From the NCBI GenBank assembly GCA_052388455.1, contig JBQTIA010000050.1:1-64000 (forward strand): a DNA stretch of 64,000 bases, in the 5' to 3' direction. A program made the translations under genes and the position numbers. Below are positions 23,826 through 32,855 of the stretch, piece by piece (within the stretch, counting starts at the first letter, position 1; every line of letters begins with the position of its first letter). The notes below the pieces were generated by a model. The model was not told the origin of the DNA and searched no databases. It worked only from the letters and a program-made list of their open reading frames with translations. The DNA is from CAZSNH01 sp052388455. Lineage in GTDB: Bacteria > Pseudomonadota > Alphaproteobacteria > Rhizobiales > Hyphomicrobiaceae.

Positions 23826-25273
23826 GCGGCTCGGCCCTCCGTGGTTCGTTCACCCGATTGCGTGACGCGGCTGGCGGTCACGCGCTTGTCTCCGGCGCGG
23901 CGGGCCGCAGCTTCGGCCGCGTCCCTCAATCTCTTGGCGGCCGAGATGCGGATCAGCACCGGCTGCAACTCCAGCACGCGGTCGAGTTCGGCCTTGGCCT
24001 CGTCGTCCCAGGGCATTTCTTCGTGCGGCCGGGCGGGCGTCGCCTCGACCTTGTCCATTTCGGTGCCGAGCGGGAGGATATGGAACAGCGCGTCGAACAG
24101 CGCGTTGCACACTTCCTGAATGAGGTAGGTCGCGCCCGCATAACCCATGAACGGCGTGCCGGTGTGCCGCCGGATCACGGCTCCGGGGAACGAGGCCGGC
24201 ACGTACATGGCCCGCCCGCCGGTTTCGGCGAGATACATGCGCTCGTTATAGCTGCCGAAGAGAATGAGCGGCGGCGTCTCCTTGATGGCGCGCCGAACGG
24301 CTTCGTTGTCTGGCTTCAGGCCGGCCGAGCGCGCGAAGGCGAACGTGCACGGCAGGCCCATTTCCGTTTCGAGGAAATTGCGCACGCCGCGCGCGTAAGT
24401 CTCGTTGGCGACGATGCCGAAGCTCGCCGTGCCGAAGAAATCCTGGGTCACGCTGCGCCAGAGATCCCACAACGGCTTGATGGTCGTGTGCTTCTCGCGC
24501 TCGATGAAGGGCTCGGGATCGAGGCCGAGCATCTCGCCGAGCTTGCGGAGGAACTTGGTCGTCGAATGCAGGCCGATCGGCGCCTGCAGGTAGGGCCGCT
24601 CCAGCGTCTCGCAGAGCAGGCGGCCGAACTCGCGGTACATGCAGACGTTGAGCTCGGCGTCGGCGAGGCGCGGCACGTCGGCGAGATGGCTGCCGAGCGG
24701 AAACACCATGTTGACCTCGGCGCCGATGCCCTCGATGAGACGGCGGATTTCCGCGAGGTCGGACGGCGTATTGAAGGTGCCGTAGATCGGACCGATGATA
24801 TTGACTTTGGGCTTCTCGCCCTCCTTGCGCGGCTTCAGCTCGGGAATTTTCTTGCGGCCATACTGCGTCCACAGCCAGGTCATGGCCCGGTTGGCGCTCT
24901 GCCATTGGTCCTCGTCGATGGTGCGCGGCAGGAAGCGCTGGATGTTGGTGCCTTCGGGCGTCACGCCGCCGCCGATCATTTCGGCGATCGAGCCGGTGAC
25001 AACGACGGCCGGCAGATTCGGATCGAGCGACTTGTGCGCCCGCTTCATCGCGCCTTCCGTGCCGGTCTTGCCAAGCTCTTCTTCCGAAAGGCCGGTGACG
25101 ACGATCGGCAGCTCGTGCGGCGGCAGGGCATCGGTGTAGTGAAGCACCGATGTGACGGGCAGGTTCTCGCATCCGACGGGGCCGTCGATGATCACCTGCA
25201 GGCCTTTGACCGCGGTGAACACGTACACCGAGCCCCAGTAGCCGCCTGCGCGATCATGGTCGAGGATCAGCAT
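23822..25273 (-). CDS. bchZ: Chlorophyllide a reductase subunit Z
   Basis: 483 residues. Nitrogenase-like catalytic subunit that with BchY forms the heterotetramer reducing ring B of chlorophyllide a, using electrons from BchX. Starts MLILDHDRAGGYWGSVYVFT, with GGAGG before the ATG at 25273. The cluster-ligand cysteine is in IIDGPVGCENLPVTSVLHYT. Other family blocks are TGSIAEMIGGGVTPEGTNIQ and ILFGSYNERMYLAETGGRA. The C-terminus ends in a polar tail overlapping pufQ. A 30-codon decoy frame copying its first residues sits between it and bchY. Confidence 0.95.
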   Translation of the reverse strand: MLILDHDRAGGYWGSVYVFTAVKGLQVIIDGPVGCENLPVTSVLHYTDALPPHELPIVVTGLSEEELGKTGTEGAMKRAHKSLDPNLPAVVVTGSIAEMIGGGVTPEGTNIQRFLPRTIDEDQWQSANRAMTWLWTQYGRKKIPELKPRKEGEKPKVNIIGPIYGTFNTPSDLAEIRRLIEGIGAEVNMVFPLGSHLADVPRLADAELNVCMYREFGRLLCETLERPYLQAPIGLHSTTKFLRKLGEMLGLDPEPFIEREKHTTIKPLWDLWRSVTQDFFGTASFGIVANETYARGVRNFLETEMGLPCTFAFARSAGLKPDNEAVRRAIKETPPLILFGSYNERMYLAETGGRAMYVPASFPGAVIRRHTGTPFMGYAGATYLIQEVCNALFDALFHILPLGTEMDKVEATPARPHEEMPWDDEAKAELDRVLELQPVLIRISAAKRLRDAAEAAARRAGDKRVTASRVTQSGERTTEGRAA

Positions 25274-25359
25274 GGGCGCCTCCGCGAGATGGAGGCGGCA
25301 ACTCCGCAGCGATGATCGCGCGAAACCGAACGAGCCATGTCGTGTTCGAGGATGAGCAT
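25267..25359 (-). other. Mini-ORF duplicating the start of bchZ
   Basis: An ATG at 25359 overlaps the bchY TGA (TGATG) and opens a 30-codon frame beginning MLILEHD, nearly the same as the true bchZ start MLILDHD. It diverges after seven codons and stops at 25267, six bases inside bchZ. The genuine bchZ ATG at 25273 has its own GGAGG. The frame looks like a partial tandem duplication of the bchZ 5' end that still holds the coupled start position. Confidence 0.6.
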
Positions 25360-27050
25360 CAGATCATCTCCTCGGCCTTGCGCTTCTTCGCCTCTTTTTC
25401 GAGGCGGCGCTTGTATTCGGCGCGGAACTGCGGGTTGTCCTGCGGAGTGTCCTCCCATACGCCAGCCGTATAGCCCTCGCCGACACCTTCGAAGAAGGTG
25501 CGCATCTCGTCGAAGCGGGCCTTGCCGGACATGGCGGCGTTGACGACCTGGGCGAGCGAGCCGGCACCGGCCGGACCCATCAGCGGACGGGCCGAAATCA
25601 GATTGGTGAAGTAGAGCGACGGCGTGGCGCTTTCCTTGGCCTTCTGCACGACGGGCGTCGTGCCGATGGCGAGATCCGGCTCGTATTCGGCGAGCGCCGC
25701 CAGATCCTGCTCCAGCGAGGCCCGGAACTGGACGTGCACGCCCTTGGCTTCGAGCCATTCGCGGTCCGGGTCGGACCAGCGCGTTTTGGGACAGGCCGAG
25801 CCGACGTAGCGCACGTCGGCGCCGCTCTCCACCAGCAGGCGGGCGACCAGCAACTCAGAGCCCTCATAGCCCGAGAGCGTGATGCGGCCCTTGACCGGCT
25901 TGCCGGCGAGCGCGCCGCGGATGGCCGGAAGGAAGCGGTTCTTGGCGGCATCGACCTTCGATTGCGCAATCCCGCAGGTCGCGCCGATGCTGTCGAGCCA
26001 GGCGGCCGTGCCGTCGTGCCCCACCGGCGCCGATCCAACGACCGGCCGTCCAGCCGCCTCGAACTCGCGGACCGAGGCGGTGTAGAAGGGATGGATGGCG
26101 GCCACCGCCGAGCAGTCGAGTGCCGCATAAAGCTCGCGCCATTCGCGGGTCGGCACGACAGGACCGGCCCTGAGCCCCAGGGGCTCCAGCAACATGCCGA
26201 TGCCGACCGGGTCGGCGGGGAACATTTCGCCGAGCAGCGTGACGGCAGGGCGCTCGTCGCGTCCCGCGCGCGGCGCCAATACTGGACCATGCTCGGCTTC
26301 AGCGCGGGCATATTTGAGCATCGCGCCGGCCAGAACATCCTTCGCCTCGGCATGGGTCGGAACGCCGAAGCCGGGAACGTCGATGCCGATGATGCGGACG
26401 CCGTTGATCTCCTTGGGGAGGAGCTGCAGGGGCACGCCGGAGGCGGTGGGCACGCAGAGATTGATGATCACCACCGCATCGTAGTCGGCGGGATCTGCGA
26501 GCTTGAAGACCGCCTCGCGGATGTCCTCGAACAGCTTGCCGGTGACCAGCGTCTCGGAGTTGAAGGGCACGTAGCCGACGGTTCGGCGCGCGCCGTAGAA
26601 GTGGGAGGTGAAGGTCAATCCATAGACGCAGCAGGCCGAGCCCGAGAGCACGGTCGCGGTGCGGCGCATCCGGAGACCGACGCGGAGCGAGCCGAACGCC
26701 GGGCACATGCTCTGCGGCTGGTCGTGGGGGCCCTGCGGGTAGTCGGCGGCGTAGCGTGCGAGGGTCTCGCTCTTGCCTGCCGCGGCGGCCGCCCGGCGCA
26801 TTTCATCCTTGCCGGCGTGGCAGCCGACGCCGTCACCATGCGCTGTCGCGCCGACGGTGGCCTTGGCAGTGTCACAAGAGAGGTTGGCATCTTGCACGTC
26901 GGTTGTCATGCCCGACGGCCTTGCCACTCCGGACTGGGAAGGAGCTGCCCCGCTGCCGTCGTTGGTGAGTGGCGCCGAGTCCGCGGCGTCGTACACGACC
27001 TCACTGGTCGTGCCGCGATCGTCCGCCGATTTGAGATCCAACGCCGTCAT
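25359..27050 (-). CDS. bchY: Chlorophyllide a reductase subunit Y
   Basis: 563 residues from the ATG at 27050 (MTALDLKSADDRG). Partner of BchZ; supplies cysteine ligands for the 4Fe-4S cluster: HDQPQSMCPAFGSLRVGLRM, SGSACCVYGLTFTSHFYGAR and INLCVPTASGVPL. LLGEMFPADPVGIGMLLEPL and YVGSACPKTRWSDPDREWLE are also typical. The N-terminal about 75 residues are a variable low-complexity extension. The frame upstream to 27248 belongs to bchX DNA. Follows bchX by 19 bases. Confidence 0.95.
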   Translation of the reverse strand: MTALDLKSADDRGTTSEVVYDAADSAPLTNDGSGAAPSQSGVARPSGMTTDVQDANLSCDTAKATVGATAHGDGVGCHAGKDEMRRAAAAAGKSETLARYAADYPQGPHDQPQSMCPAFGSLRVGLRMRRTATVLSGSACCVYGLTFTSHFYGARRTVGYVPFNSETLVTGKLFEDIREAVFKLADPADYDAVVIINLCVPTASGVPLQLLPKEINGVRIIGIDVPGFGVPTHAEAKDVLAGAMLKYARAEAEHGPVLAPRAGRDERPAVTLLGEMFPADPVGIGMLLEPLGLRAGPVVPTREWRELYAALDCSAVAAIHPFYTASVREFEAAGRPVVGSAPVGHDGTAAWLDSIGATCGIAQSKVDAAKNRFLPAIRGALAGKPVKGRITLSGYEGSELLVARLLVESGADVRYVGSACPKTRWSDPDREWLEAKGVHVQFRASLEQDLAALAEYEPDLAIGTTPVVQKAKESATPSLYFTNLISARPLMGPAGAGSLAQVVNAAMSGKARFDEMRTFFEGVGEGYTAGVWEDTPQDNPQFRAEYKRRLEKEAKKRKAEEMI

Positions 27051-27069
27051 TAGTTTCGATCCACCGCTC

Positions 27070-28092
27070 TCAAACGCTGTCGTAGATGACTTCGAGTGAC
27101 GGTCGCGTCGGCCGGCTGCCGCCGCACATATCCTCGAACGAGGCCGGCTCAAGCTTGACGCCACGGCCGACCGCATCCGCTTTGAAAAGACCGAGAAGCC
27201 CATCCTGGGTGAGAGGCTTGGGCCGGACCGGTGGCGCTTCGGCCACATTGGTCGCCAGCTCTGTGAACAGCGACGCCCACTCGGAGCCGGGCTTGCCGAT
27301 GATTTCGTAATTGGCGCTCTTGCGACGAATATCGTCGTGAGCAGGGATGGCGGCGAGCACGGGAATGCCTGCGGCCTTGGCGAATGCCTGCGCCTCGCCG
27401 GTGCCGTCGTCCTTGTTGACGACCATGCCTGCGACGCCGACGTTGCCGCCGAGCTTGCGGAAATACTCGACCGCCGAGCAGACGTTGTTGGCGACGTAGA
27501 GCGACTGAAGATCGTTCTAGCCGACGACGATCACCTTCTGGCACATGTCGCGGGCGATCGGCAGGCCGAAGCCGCCGCACACCACGTCGCCGAGGAAGTC
27601 GAGCAGCACATAGTCGAAGCCCCACTCGTGGAAGCCGAGCTTTTCCATCAGCTCGAAGCCGTGGATGATGCCGCGACCGCCGCATCCGCGACCGACTTCC
27701 GGCCCGCCGAGCTCCATGGCGAATACGCCATCGCGCTTGAAGCAGACGTCGGAGATTTTCACGTCCTCTCCGGCGAGCTTTTTCTTGGCCGATGTCTCGA
27801 TGATTGTGGGTGTCGCCCGGCCGCCGAACAGCAGCGAGGTGGTGTCGCTCTTGGGATCGCAGCCGATGAGAAGCACGCGCTTGCCGAGCTGCGCCATCAT
27901 GTAGGAGAGGTTGGCGAGCGCGAAGCTCTTGCCGCTGCCGCCCTTGCCGTAAATGGCGATGATCTGCGTGGTCTTCTTCTCGCTGCCGACCTCGGGGACG
28001 GGATCAGGCTCGATCGCCGCCTCGGCCCTGAGGAAATCCGTGATCGAAGGCTGGCGGACTTTCGCCGTCGCCACTGCGCCGCAAGTACTCAT
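27070..28092 (-). pseudogene. bchX: Chlorophyllide a reductase iron protein, interrupted by an in-frame TAG
   Basis: 340 codons from the ATG at 28092 (overlapping bchC as ATGA). NifH-like ATPase that delivers electrons to BchYZ: Walker A AIYGKGGSGKSFALANLSYM, cluster cysteines in GRGCGGRGIIHG and FLGDVVCGGFGLPIARDM. Codon 192 (27519-27517) is TAG in VIVVG-stop-NDLQSLYVANNV, where the family has Ser (TCG to TAG is one change). The frame continues open afterwards with MVVNKDDGTGEAQAFAKAAG to the normal C-terminus. As written only the N-terminal 191 residues are made. Sequencing error or true mutation cannot be told apart here. Confidence 0.9.
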
Positions 28093-29030
28093 GAGCAGGC
28101 TCTCCAATCGAGGATCATCTTGAGACAAGCCGGATCGCTGAATGCGGTGCGGTAGGCTTCGCTGGCGCGGGCGGCATCGCGGCGGTGGGTGATCAATCCA
28201 TCGAGCGACAGCGAGCCGGCGTCGACCAGATCGCGCACGGCGACGAGGTCGGCCGGCTTCCATTCGGCGGCGACGCGAAGCCGGGTTTCGCGCATGAAGG
28301 CCGGCGGGAAGGCGAAGGACAGCGGCTCGCTGTAGAAGCCGGCGAGCGTGATCTCTCCGCCGGGCGCCATGCGGGCGATGAGCTTGTCGAGGATCGCGGC
28401 GTCTCCGCTGGCGTCGTAGATCGAGCGGTAATCGCGGCGAGGATCGGCGGCGGGATCGAGAACCGTGTAGCCGGCGGCACCCTGCGCACGGTCGGCGTTC
28501 GTCTCCCAGACGACCGGGGCCTCGTCGCCCCGCGCGATGGCGATGCGGGCCAGCAGCCGGCCGAGGGCGCCGTGCCCGACAATCAGCTCGGGCTTGCGCG
28601 CCTCGCTCGCGGCGAGCGCGTGGTAAGCGGTGGCGGCGAGCGCGAACAGCACGCCTTCCTCGCCAATCTGATCGTCGAGCCGCAAAACCTTGGCGCCGGG
28701 AACGACGACGCGCGCCGCAGCTCCGCCGAAGAGCCCGCGCACGTCGCCGAAACACTTTGCTCCCGGAACGAAAACCCGATCGCCGACCGCGGCACCAGAC
28801 TGCGCGCCGGCCTCCGTGACGCGACCGACCGATTCGTAACCCGGCACGAGCGGATAGCCGAGACCCGGGAACGGCGGCATGCGGCCCGACCATAGCAGCT
28901 TCTCGGTGCCGGTGCTGATGCCGCTCCACTCGACGTCGACCACGACATCAGCGTCGCCCGGCGGCGTCAATGCCAACCTGCTGAGCACGAGACGCTCCGG
29001 CTCTTCGAGCACGACAGCGGTGGTCATCAT
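28089..29030 (-). CDS. bchC: Bacteriochlorophyllide a dehydrogenase
   Basis: 313 residues from the ATG at 29030; a GTG at 29039 is an alternative. Zinc-type alcohol dehydrogenase relative that oxidises the 3-hydroxyethyl group of bacteriochlorophyllide to acetyl. VVLEEPERLVLSRLALTPPG opens it, then VEWSGISTGTEKLLWSGRMP, PLVPGYESVGRVTEAG and the Rossmann part ELIVGHGALGRLLARIAIAR. First gene of bchCXYZ-puf; the upstream region holds a triple PpsR-type operator (29097-29127). Transcripts from crtEF may read in. Confidence 0.94.
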   Translation of the reverse strand: MMTTAVVLEEPERLVLSRLALTPPGDADVVVDVEWSGISTGTEKLLWSGRMPPFPGLGYPLVPGYESVGRVTEAGAQSGAAVGDRVFVPGAKCFGDVRGLFGGAAARVVVPGAKVLRLDDQIGEEGVLFALAATAYHALAASEARKPELIVGHGALGRLLARIAIARGDEAPVVWETNADRAQGAAGYTVLDPAADPRRDYRSIYDASGDAAILDKLIARMAPGGEITLAGFYSEPLSFAFPPAFMRETRLRVAAEWKPADLVAVRDLVDAGSLSLDGLITHRRDAARASEAYRTAFSDPACLKMILDWRACS

Positions 29031-29096
29031 GGGTTGCACTCGCCCCTACCGGACCGGCCCTGTGACGGCGTTGTGCGCCCACGGCTCGTCTCCGTA

Positions 29097-29127
29097 TGTC
29101 ACTTTATTCTGACAGTCGCTTGTGTCA
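29097..29127 (-). promoter_or_regulatory. PpsR-type triple operator upstream of bchC
   Basis: TGTCA (29097-29101), TGACA (29110-29114) and TGTCA (29123-29127) each start 13 bases apart. The first two give a perfect TGT-N12-ACA PpsR/CrtJ site. On the minus strand a TTGACA lies in the third element and could serve as a -35 box. Located about 70-100 bases before bchC. Repression by PpsR under air is inferred from the motif. Confidence 0.8.
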
Positions 29128-29169
29128 AGCGCTCTTGTCGCGTGTCCCACGTATCCGCGCCGTCGGAAA

Positions 29170-30273
29170 TCAGACGTCCGCCACGACGATGCTGGTCTGC
29201 AGGGGAACGCGGGTGGGAATGCTGCGGACGCGAGAAAAGCCCGCTGTTCGCAGCATTCCTGCGAGGTGTCCGAAGCTGCGCGGCCGGCCGCTGCCCATGG
29301 CCATCAGGTAGAAGCCGAAATAGGCATCGCCCATGGCTTCGGCCCCCGGCGTGCCGGCCAGCGGCTCGACGATGACCAGTGTTCCGTTCTCACCGAGTGC
29401 ATGGCGCAGCGCAGCGAAGAGGCGCGCCACGGCTGGGTCGTCGTGATCGTGCACGACGCGGACCAGGGTGGCCACGTCGGCACCTTTCGGCAACGGCTCG
29501 ACGAGAAAATTACCTGCGAAAATATCGACCCGATCGCCGAACCCCTGCTCGGCGCACTTCTGGCGCGCCAGCCCTGCGACAGCAGGAAGGTCGAGCAGCA
29601 TCAGGCGCAACTGCCGATGACGCCGCGCGACCGCGCGCAGAAACGTCCCGTCGCCGCCCCCGAGATCGAGCAGGGTCCGATGCCGGTGAAACGGATAGAC
29701 ATCGAGAACCTGCTCCGCCACCAGCGACTGCGAGGCCGACATAAGTTCGGTGTAGGCCGCCACGTCGTCGGCCGCGAGCGCCTCCGGTTGCGCGGCGACG
29801 GCATAAGGCCAATAGCGTGAAAGCGCAGGCCCGGCCTCGCCGGACCGCAGCAGCTTCACCGGGTCCGCAAGGTCGGCGTAAAGCAGAGCGTGATGCTCGA
29901 TCATCCTGGAAATGCCTGAATTGGCGAGCATGGCCGCGCCGTGCATCCCGAGCCCGTAGCGGTCGCCGCCACGCTTCGCGACAAGCCCGAGTGCGGAGGC
30001 GGCATCGAGCAGCGTCCTCGCCCGCCCGGTCGTCATCGACGTTCGCCGCGCAATCTCGTCGAGTGCCAGCGGACCACCGCGAAGCAGTTCGAGCAGCCCC
30101 AGCTCGATGCAGGCGAAGGTTACCTGCGAGTAGACGAAGCCGGCGCAGAGATCGAACACCGCCCGCGCCCGCCGGCGCGCGATGCCGCGGGTCAGCGGAA
30201 AGGCAGCGGCGAACCGCTGAAATCGAGCATCGGCAAGCAGGTGGTCACGGAGCGCGTAAAGACGGTCGATCAT
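29170..30273 (-). CDS. crtF: Hydroxyneurosporene/demethylspirilloxanthin O-methyltransferase
   Basis: 367 residues. SAM-dependent methyltransferase that methylates the tertiary hydroxyl made by CrtC, giving the methoxy end groups of spirilloxanthin-type carotenoids. An N-terminal winged-helix dimerisation part (LLELLRGGPLALDEIARRTS) is followed by the SAM motif RTLLDLGGGDGTFLRAVAR (about residue 190), LMLLDLPAVAGLARQ and VRVVHDHDDPAVARLFAALR. It follows crtE by 48 bases on the same strand. Confidence 0.92.
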   Translation of the reverse strand: MIDRLYALRDHLLADARFQRFAAAFPLTRGIARRRARAVFDLCAGFVYSQVTFACIELGLLELLRGGPLALDEIARRTSMTTGRARTLLDAASALGLVAKRGGDRYGLGMHGAAMLANSGISRMIEHHALLYADLADPVKLLRSGEAGPALSRYWPYAVAAQPEALAADDVAAYTELMSASQSLVAEQVLDVYPFHRHRTLLDLGGGDGTFLRAVARRHRQLRLMLLDLPAVAGLARQKCAEQGFGDRVDIFAGNFLVEPLPKGADVATLVRVVHDHDDPAVARLFAALRHALGENGTLVIVEPLAGTPGAEAMGDAYFGFYLMAMGSGRPRSFGHLAGMLRTAGFSRVRSIPTRVPLQTSIVVADV

Positions 30274-30321
30274 GGGCGCCCCGGCATCGGCGGCTCGACA
30301 CGCGACAAGAAACTCCGCTAT

Positions 30322-31191
30322 TCAGGCCGCGCTGCGGGCGAGACCCTTCGGCACGAAACGCTTGGCCTGAGCCATGATGATGCCGCGCAGCTCACCGGCG
30401 CCGTGGCAGTCGGGTATGGACTCGATCGCCTCGGCCAGCAGGCCCTCCAGGCGGCGCACAGCCCCATCGAGACCCAATTCTCTCGTGGCACTCGGACGGC
30501 TGTGCGCCACATCCTGCCCGCACGGCTTACCGAGCGTCGCAGGGTCGGCAATGAGATCCTGAATGTCGTCCGCGACCTGATAGGCTTCTCCGACGCATTC
30601 GCCGAGCCGGCGCCAGCGGTCGGGCCGGTCGCCGGCCGCAAGCGCCCCCGCGACAGTGGCGGCGGCGAAAAGTGCACCGGTCTTGGAGCGGTGATAATCT
30701 GGAAGCGAGACGTGATCCTCCGATTCCCACGCCTGACCCGCGACGATGCCCGCCGGCATTCCGGCCGCACGGCCAATGGTCATTAAAAGGCCCGGCAGAC
30801 GAGCGGGAAGCGTTGCGACCCCGTGCGCCAAGGCTTCATAGGCCGCGACGATGAGGGCGTCGCCGACCAGCACGGCCGACGCCTCGCCATAGACGGCGTG
30901 CACCGACGGCTTGCCACGCCGCGTTGCGGCATTGTCGAAGCAGGGCAGGTCGTCGTGCACGAGCGAGGCGCAGTGCAGCAGCTCGATCGACGCCGCGGCG
31001 CAATCGGCTACCGCCGGCGCATCGTCGCCGCAGGCGCCGGCCACCGCGAGGCACAACCGCGGCCGAACCCGTGCGCCGCCGGGAAAGACGGCGTAGCGGG
31101 CAGCGGCGGCGAGGCGCGGCGGACTTCCCGAAACCTCCATGCGCTGCAAGACTGCGTCGAGGGCGTTCTCGATTCGGCTCGTCGCATCCAT
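30322..31191 (-). CDS. crtE: Geranylgeranyl diphosphate synthase
   Basis: 289 residues from the ATG at 31191, which has GAGG upstream; an ATG at 31239 is possible but would put the start inside the operator. Trans-isoprenyl diphosphate synthase: first aspartate motif SLVHDDLPCFDNAATRRGKP, second motif YQVADDIQDLIADPATLGKP, plus GGARVRPRLCLAVAG. It makes GGPP for carotenoids and for the bacteriochlorophyll tail. First gene of the crtEF part of the superoperon and divergent from crtD; both share a PpsR-type operator. Confidence 0.93.
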   Translation of the reverse strand: MDATSRIENALDAVLQRMEVSGSPPRLAAAARYAVFPGGARVRPRLCLAVAGACGDDAPAVADCAAASIELLHCASLVHDDLPCFDNAATRRGKPSVHAVYGEASAVLVGDALIVAAYEALAHGVATLPARLPGLLMTIGRAAGMPAGIVAGQAWESEDHVSLPDYHRSKTGALFAAATVAGALAAGDRPDRWRRLGECVGEAYQVADDIQDLIADPATLGKPCGQDVAHSRPSATRELGLDGAVRRLEGLLAEAIESIPDCHGAGELRGIIMAQAKRFVPKGLARSAA

Positions 31192-31233
31192 GGCGGCCTC
31201 GCAGGCTAGGATCGATGATGCGTCAACAATGAT

Positions 31234-31264
31234 GGACATTGTCGACAGTCATCAAATACTGACA
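31234..31264. promoter_or_regulatory. PpsR-type triple operator between crtE and crtD
   Basis: GGACA (31234-31238), AGTCA (31247-31251) and TGACA (31260-31264) stand on the same 13-base pitch as at bchC, bchG and crtI. AGT-N12-ACA at 31247-31264 differs from the TGT-N12-ACA consensus in one base. The site is between divergent crtE (start 31191) and crtD (start 31314) and could control both. Confidence 0.65.
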
Positions 31265-31313
31265 CTAGACCGCTGGCGAGGCAACGCCTTTCCGTTCGGA
31301 GATCGAAACTGAC

Positions 31314-32855
31314 GTGCGCAACAGCCGGGTCATCATCGTCGGGGCGGGCATCGGAGGGCTGGTGGCGGCTCTGGAGTTGGCGCGGCGTGGCCTCCAGGTC
31401 ACCGTCTGCGAACGGGCGGCCCGGCCCGGCGGCAAGATGCGGGCGCTTTATCCCGGCGGCAGTGCCACCGATTCCGGGCCGACCGTGTTCACCATGCGGT
31501 GGGTGTTCGAGCGGATCTTCGACGACGCGGGTGTCAGCCTGTCCAACCGCGTGAAACTCGTGCCGCTCGATTGCCTCGCCCGCCACGCCTGGAGCGACCG
31601 CGATCGCCTCGACCTCTTTGCCGACATCGGTCGCAGCGCCGACGCGATCGGTGCCTTCGCGGGCGCTGGAGAAGCGAACGGCTACCGGGCATTCATGACC
31701 CGCGCCAAGGCGACCTACGACACGCTCGAAGGCCCGTTCATGCGCTCGTCGCAGCCGACGCCGGTTTCCCTGGCGTTGTCGGCCGGCCTCGGCGGCCTCG
31801 GCGACATGCTGCGGATTTCACCCTTCACCACACTCTGGCGTGCCCTCGGCGATCACTTCCGCGATCCCCGTCTGCGACAGCTCTTCGGCCGCTACGCGAC
31901 CTATTGCGGATCATCCCCCTTCCAGGCCCCGGCCACGCTGATGCTGGTGGCGCACGTCGAAGCGCAGGGGGTGTGGGTGGTCGAGGGCGGTATGCATCAC
32001 TTCGCGGGCGTGCTCGCGAGCCTCGCGGCCGAGAAGGGTGCGCGGTTCCGCTACGAGTGCGACGTGAGTGCCATCGACACCACTCGAAGCGGCGTTGCGG
32101 GCGTTACTCTCTCGAGCGGCGAGCGGATCGAGGGCGACGCCGTCGTCGTCAATGCGGACAGCGCAGCAGTTGCGACCGGGCTGCTCGGGGCTTCGATCGC
32201 CCCCGCCGTACCGTCCCTGCCGCGCGCGTCGCGCTCGCTCTCAGCCGTCACATGGTCGGTCAAGAGCGAGGCCCGCGGTTTCCCCCTGCAGCACCACAAC
32301 GTTTTCTTCTCTCGCGACTATCAGGCCGAGTTCGCCGACATTCTCGACCAGGGCTTCCTGCCCCGCGAACCGACGGTCTACGTCTGCGCGCAGGATCGTC
32401 TCGAGTCTCAGGTATCAGACTCCAGTGGACCCGAACGGATGCTGCTGCTGGTCAACGCCCCACCGACGGGCGATCGTCATCGTTTCGAACCCGCGGAGAT
32501 CGAGAGATGTCAGGAGCGGATACAGTCTGTTCTGGCGCGCTGTGGCCTTGCCATCGACCTTGCGCCGGACAAGTCGATCGTGACGACGCCGGCCGGATTC
32601 GACCGGCTGTTTCCGGCGACCGGCGGCGCGCTCTACGGTCAGGCGTCGCATGGCTGGGCGACATCCTTCAGCAGGCCGGAGGCGCGGACGGCGATCCCGG
32701 GGCTTTATCTGGCGGGGGGCAGCGTGCATCCGGGGCCGGGCGTGCCGATGGCGGCGCTCTCGGGCTGGCTGGCGGCGGCGAGCCTCGTCTCGGACCTCAC
32801 TTCGCCCGGCCGGTCCCACCGGGTGGTTATGCCTGGTGGTATGTCGACGCGCTGA
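31314..32855 (+). CDS. crtD: Hydroxyneurosporene/methoxyneurosporene desaturase
   Basis: 513 residues, GTG start. FAD-dependent carotenoid desaturase introducing the 3,4 double bond. Dinucleotide motif VIIVGAGIGGLVAALELARR, then CERAARPGGKMRALYPGG and DSGPTVFTMRWVFE; FGRYATYCGSSPFQAPATLM is CrtD-specific, and the C-terminal FAD motif is LYLAGGSVHPGPGVPMAALS. The stop lies past the beginning of crtC, so the last 30 codons or so overlap crtC in another frame. The first upstream bases carry the shared PpsR-type operator. Confidence 0.93.
   Translation: MRNSRVIIVGAGIGGLVAALELARRGLQVTVCERAARPGGKMRALYPGGSATDSGPTVFTMRWVFERIFDDAGVSLSNRVKLVPLDCLARHAWSDRDRLDLFADIGRSADAIGAFAGAGEANGYRAFMTRAKATYDTLEGPFMRSSQPTPVSLALSAGLGGLGDMLRISPFTTLWRALGDHFRDPRLRQLFGRYATYCGSSPFQAPATLMLVAHVEAQGVWVVEGGMHHFAGVLASLAAEKGARFRYECDVSAIDTTRSGVAGVTLSSGERIEGDAVVVNADSAAVATGLLGASIAPAVPSLPRASRSLSAVTWSVKSEARGFPLQHHNVFFSRDYQAEFADILDQGFLPREPTVYVCAQDRLESQVSDSSGPERMLLLVNAPPTGDRHRFEPAEIERCQERIQSVLARCGLAIDLAPDKSIVTTPAGFDRLFPATGGALYGQASHGWATSFSRPEARTAIPGLYLAGGSVHPGPGVPMAALSGWLAAASLVSDLTSPGRSHRVVMPGGMSTR

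Noticed and set aside
31499..32764. Long open frame inside crtD in the crtC frame, suggesting a giant N-terminal extension of crtC
   Set aside because: It is Arg/Pro-rich shadow sequence over conserved crtD; only the part from about 32801 resembles CrtC.
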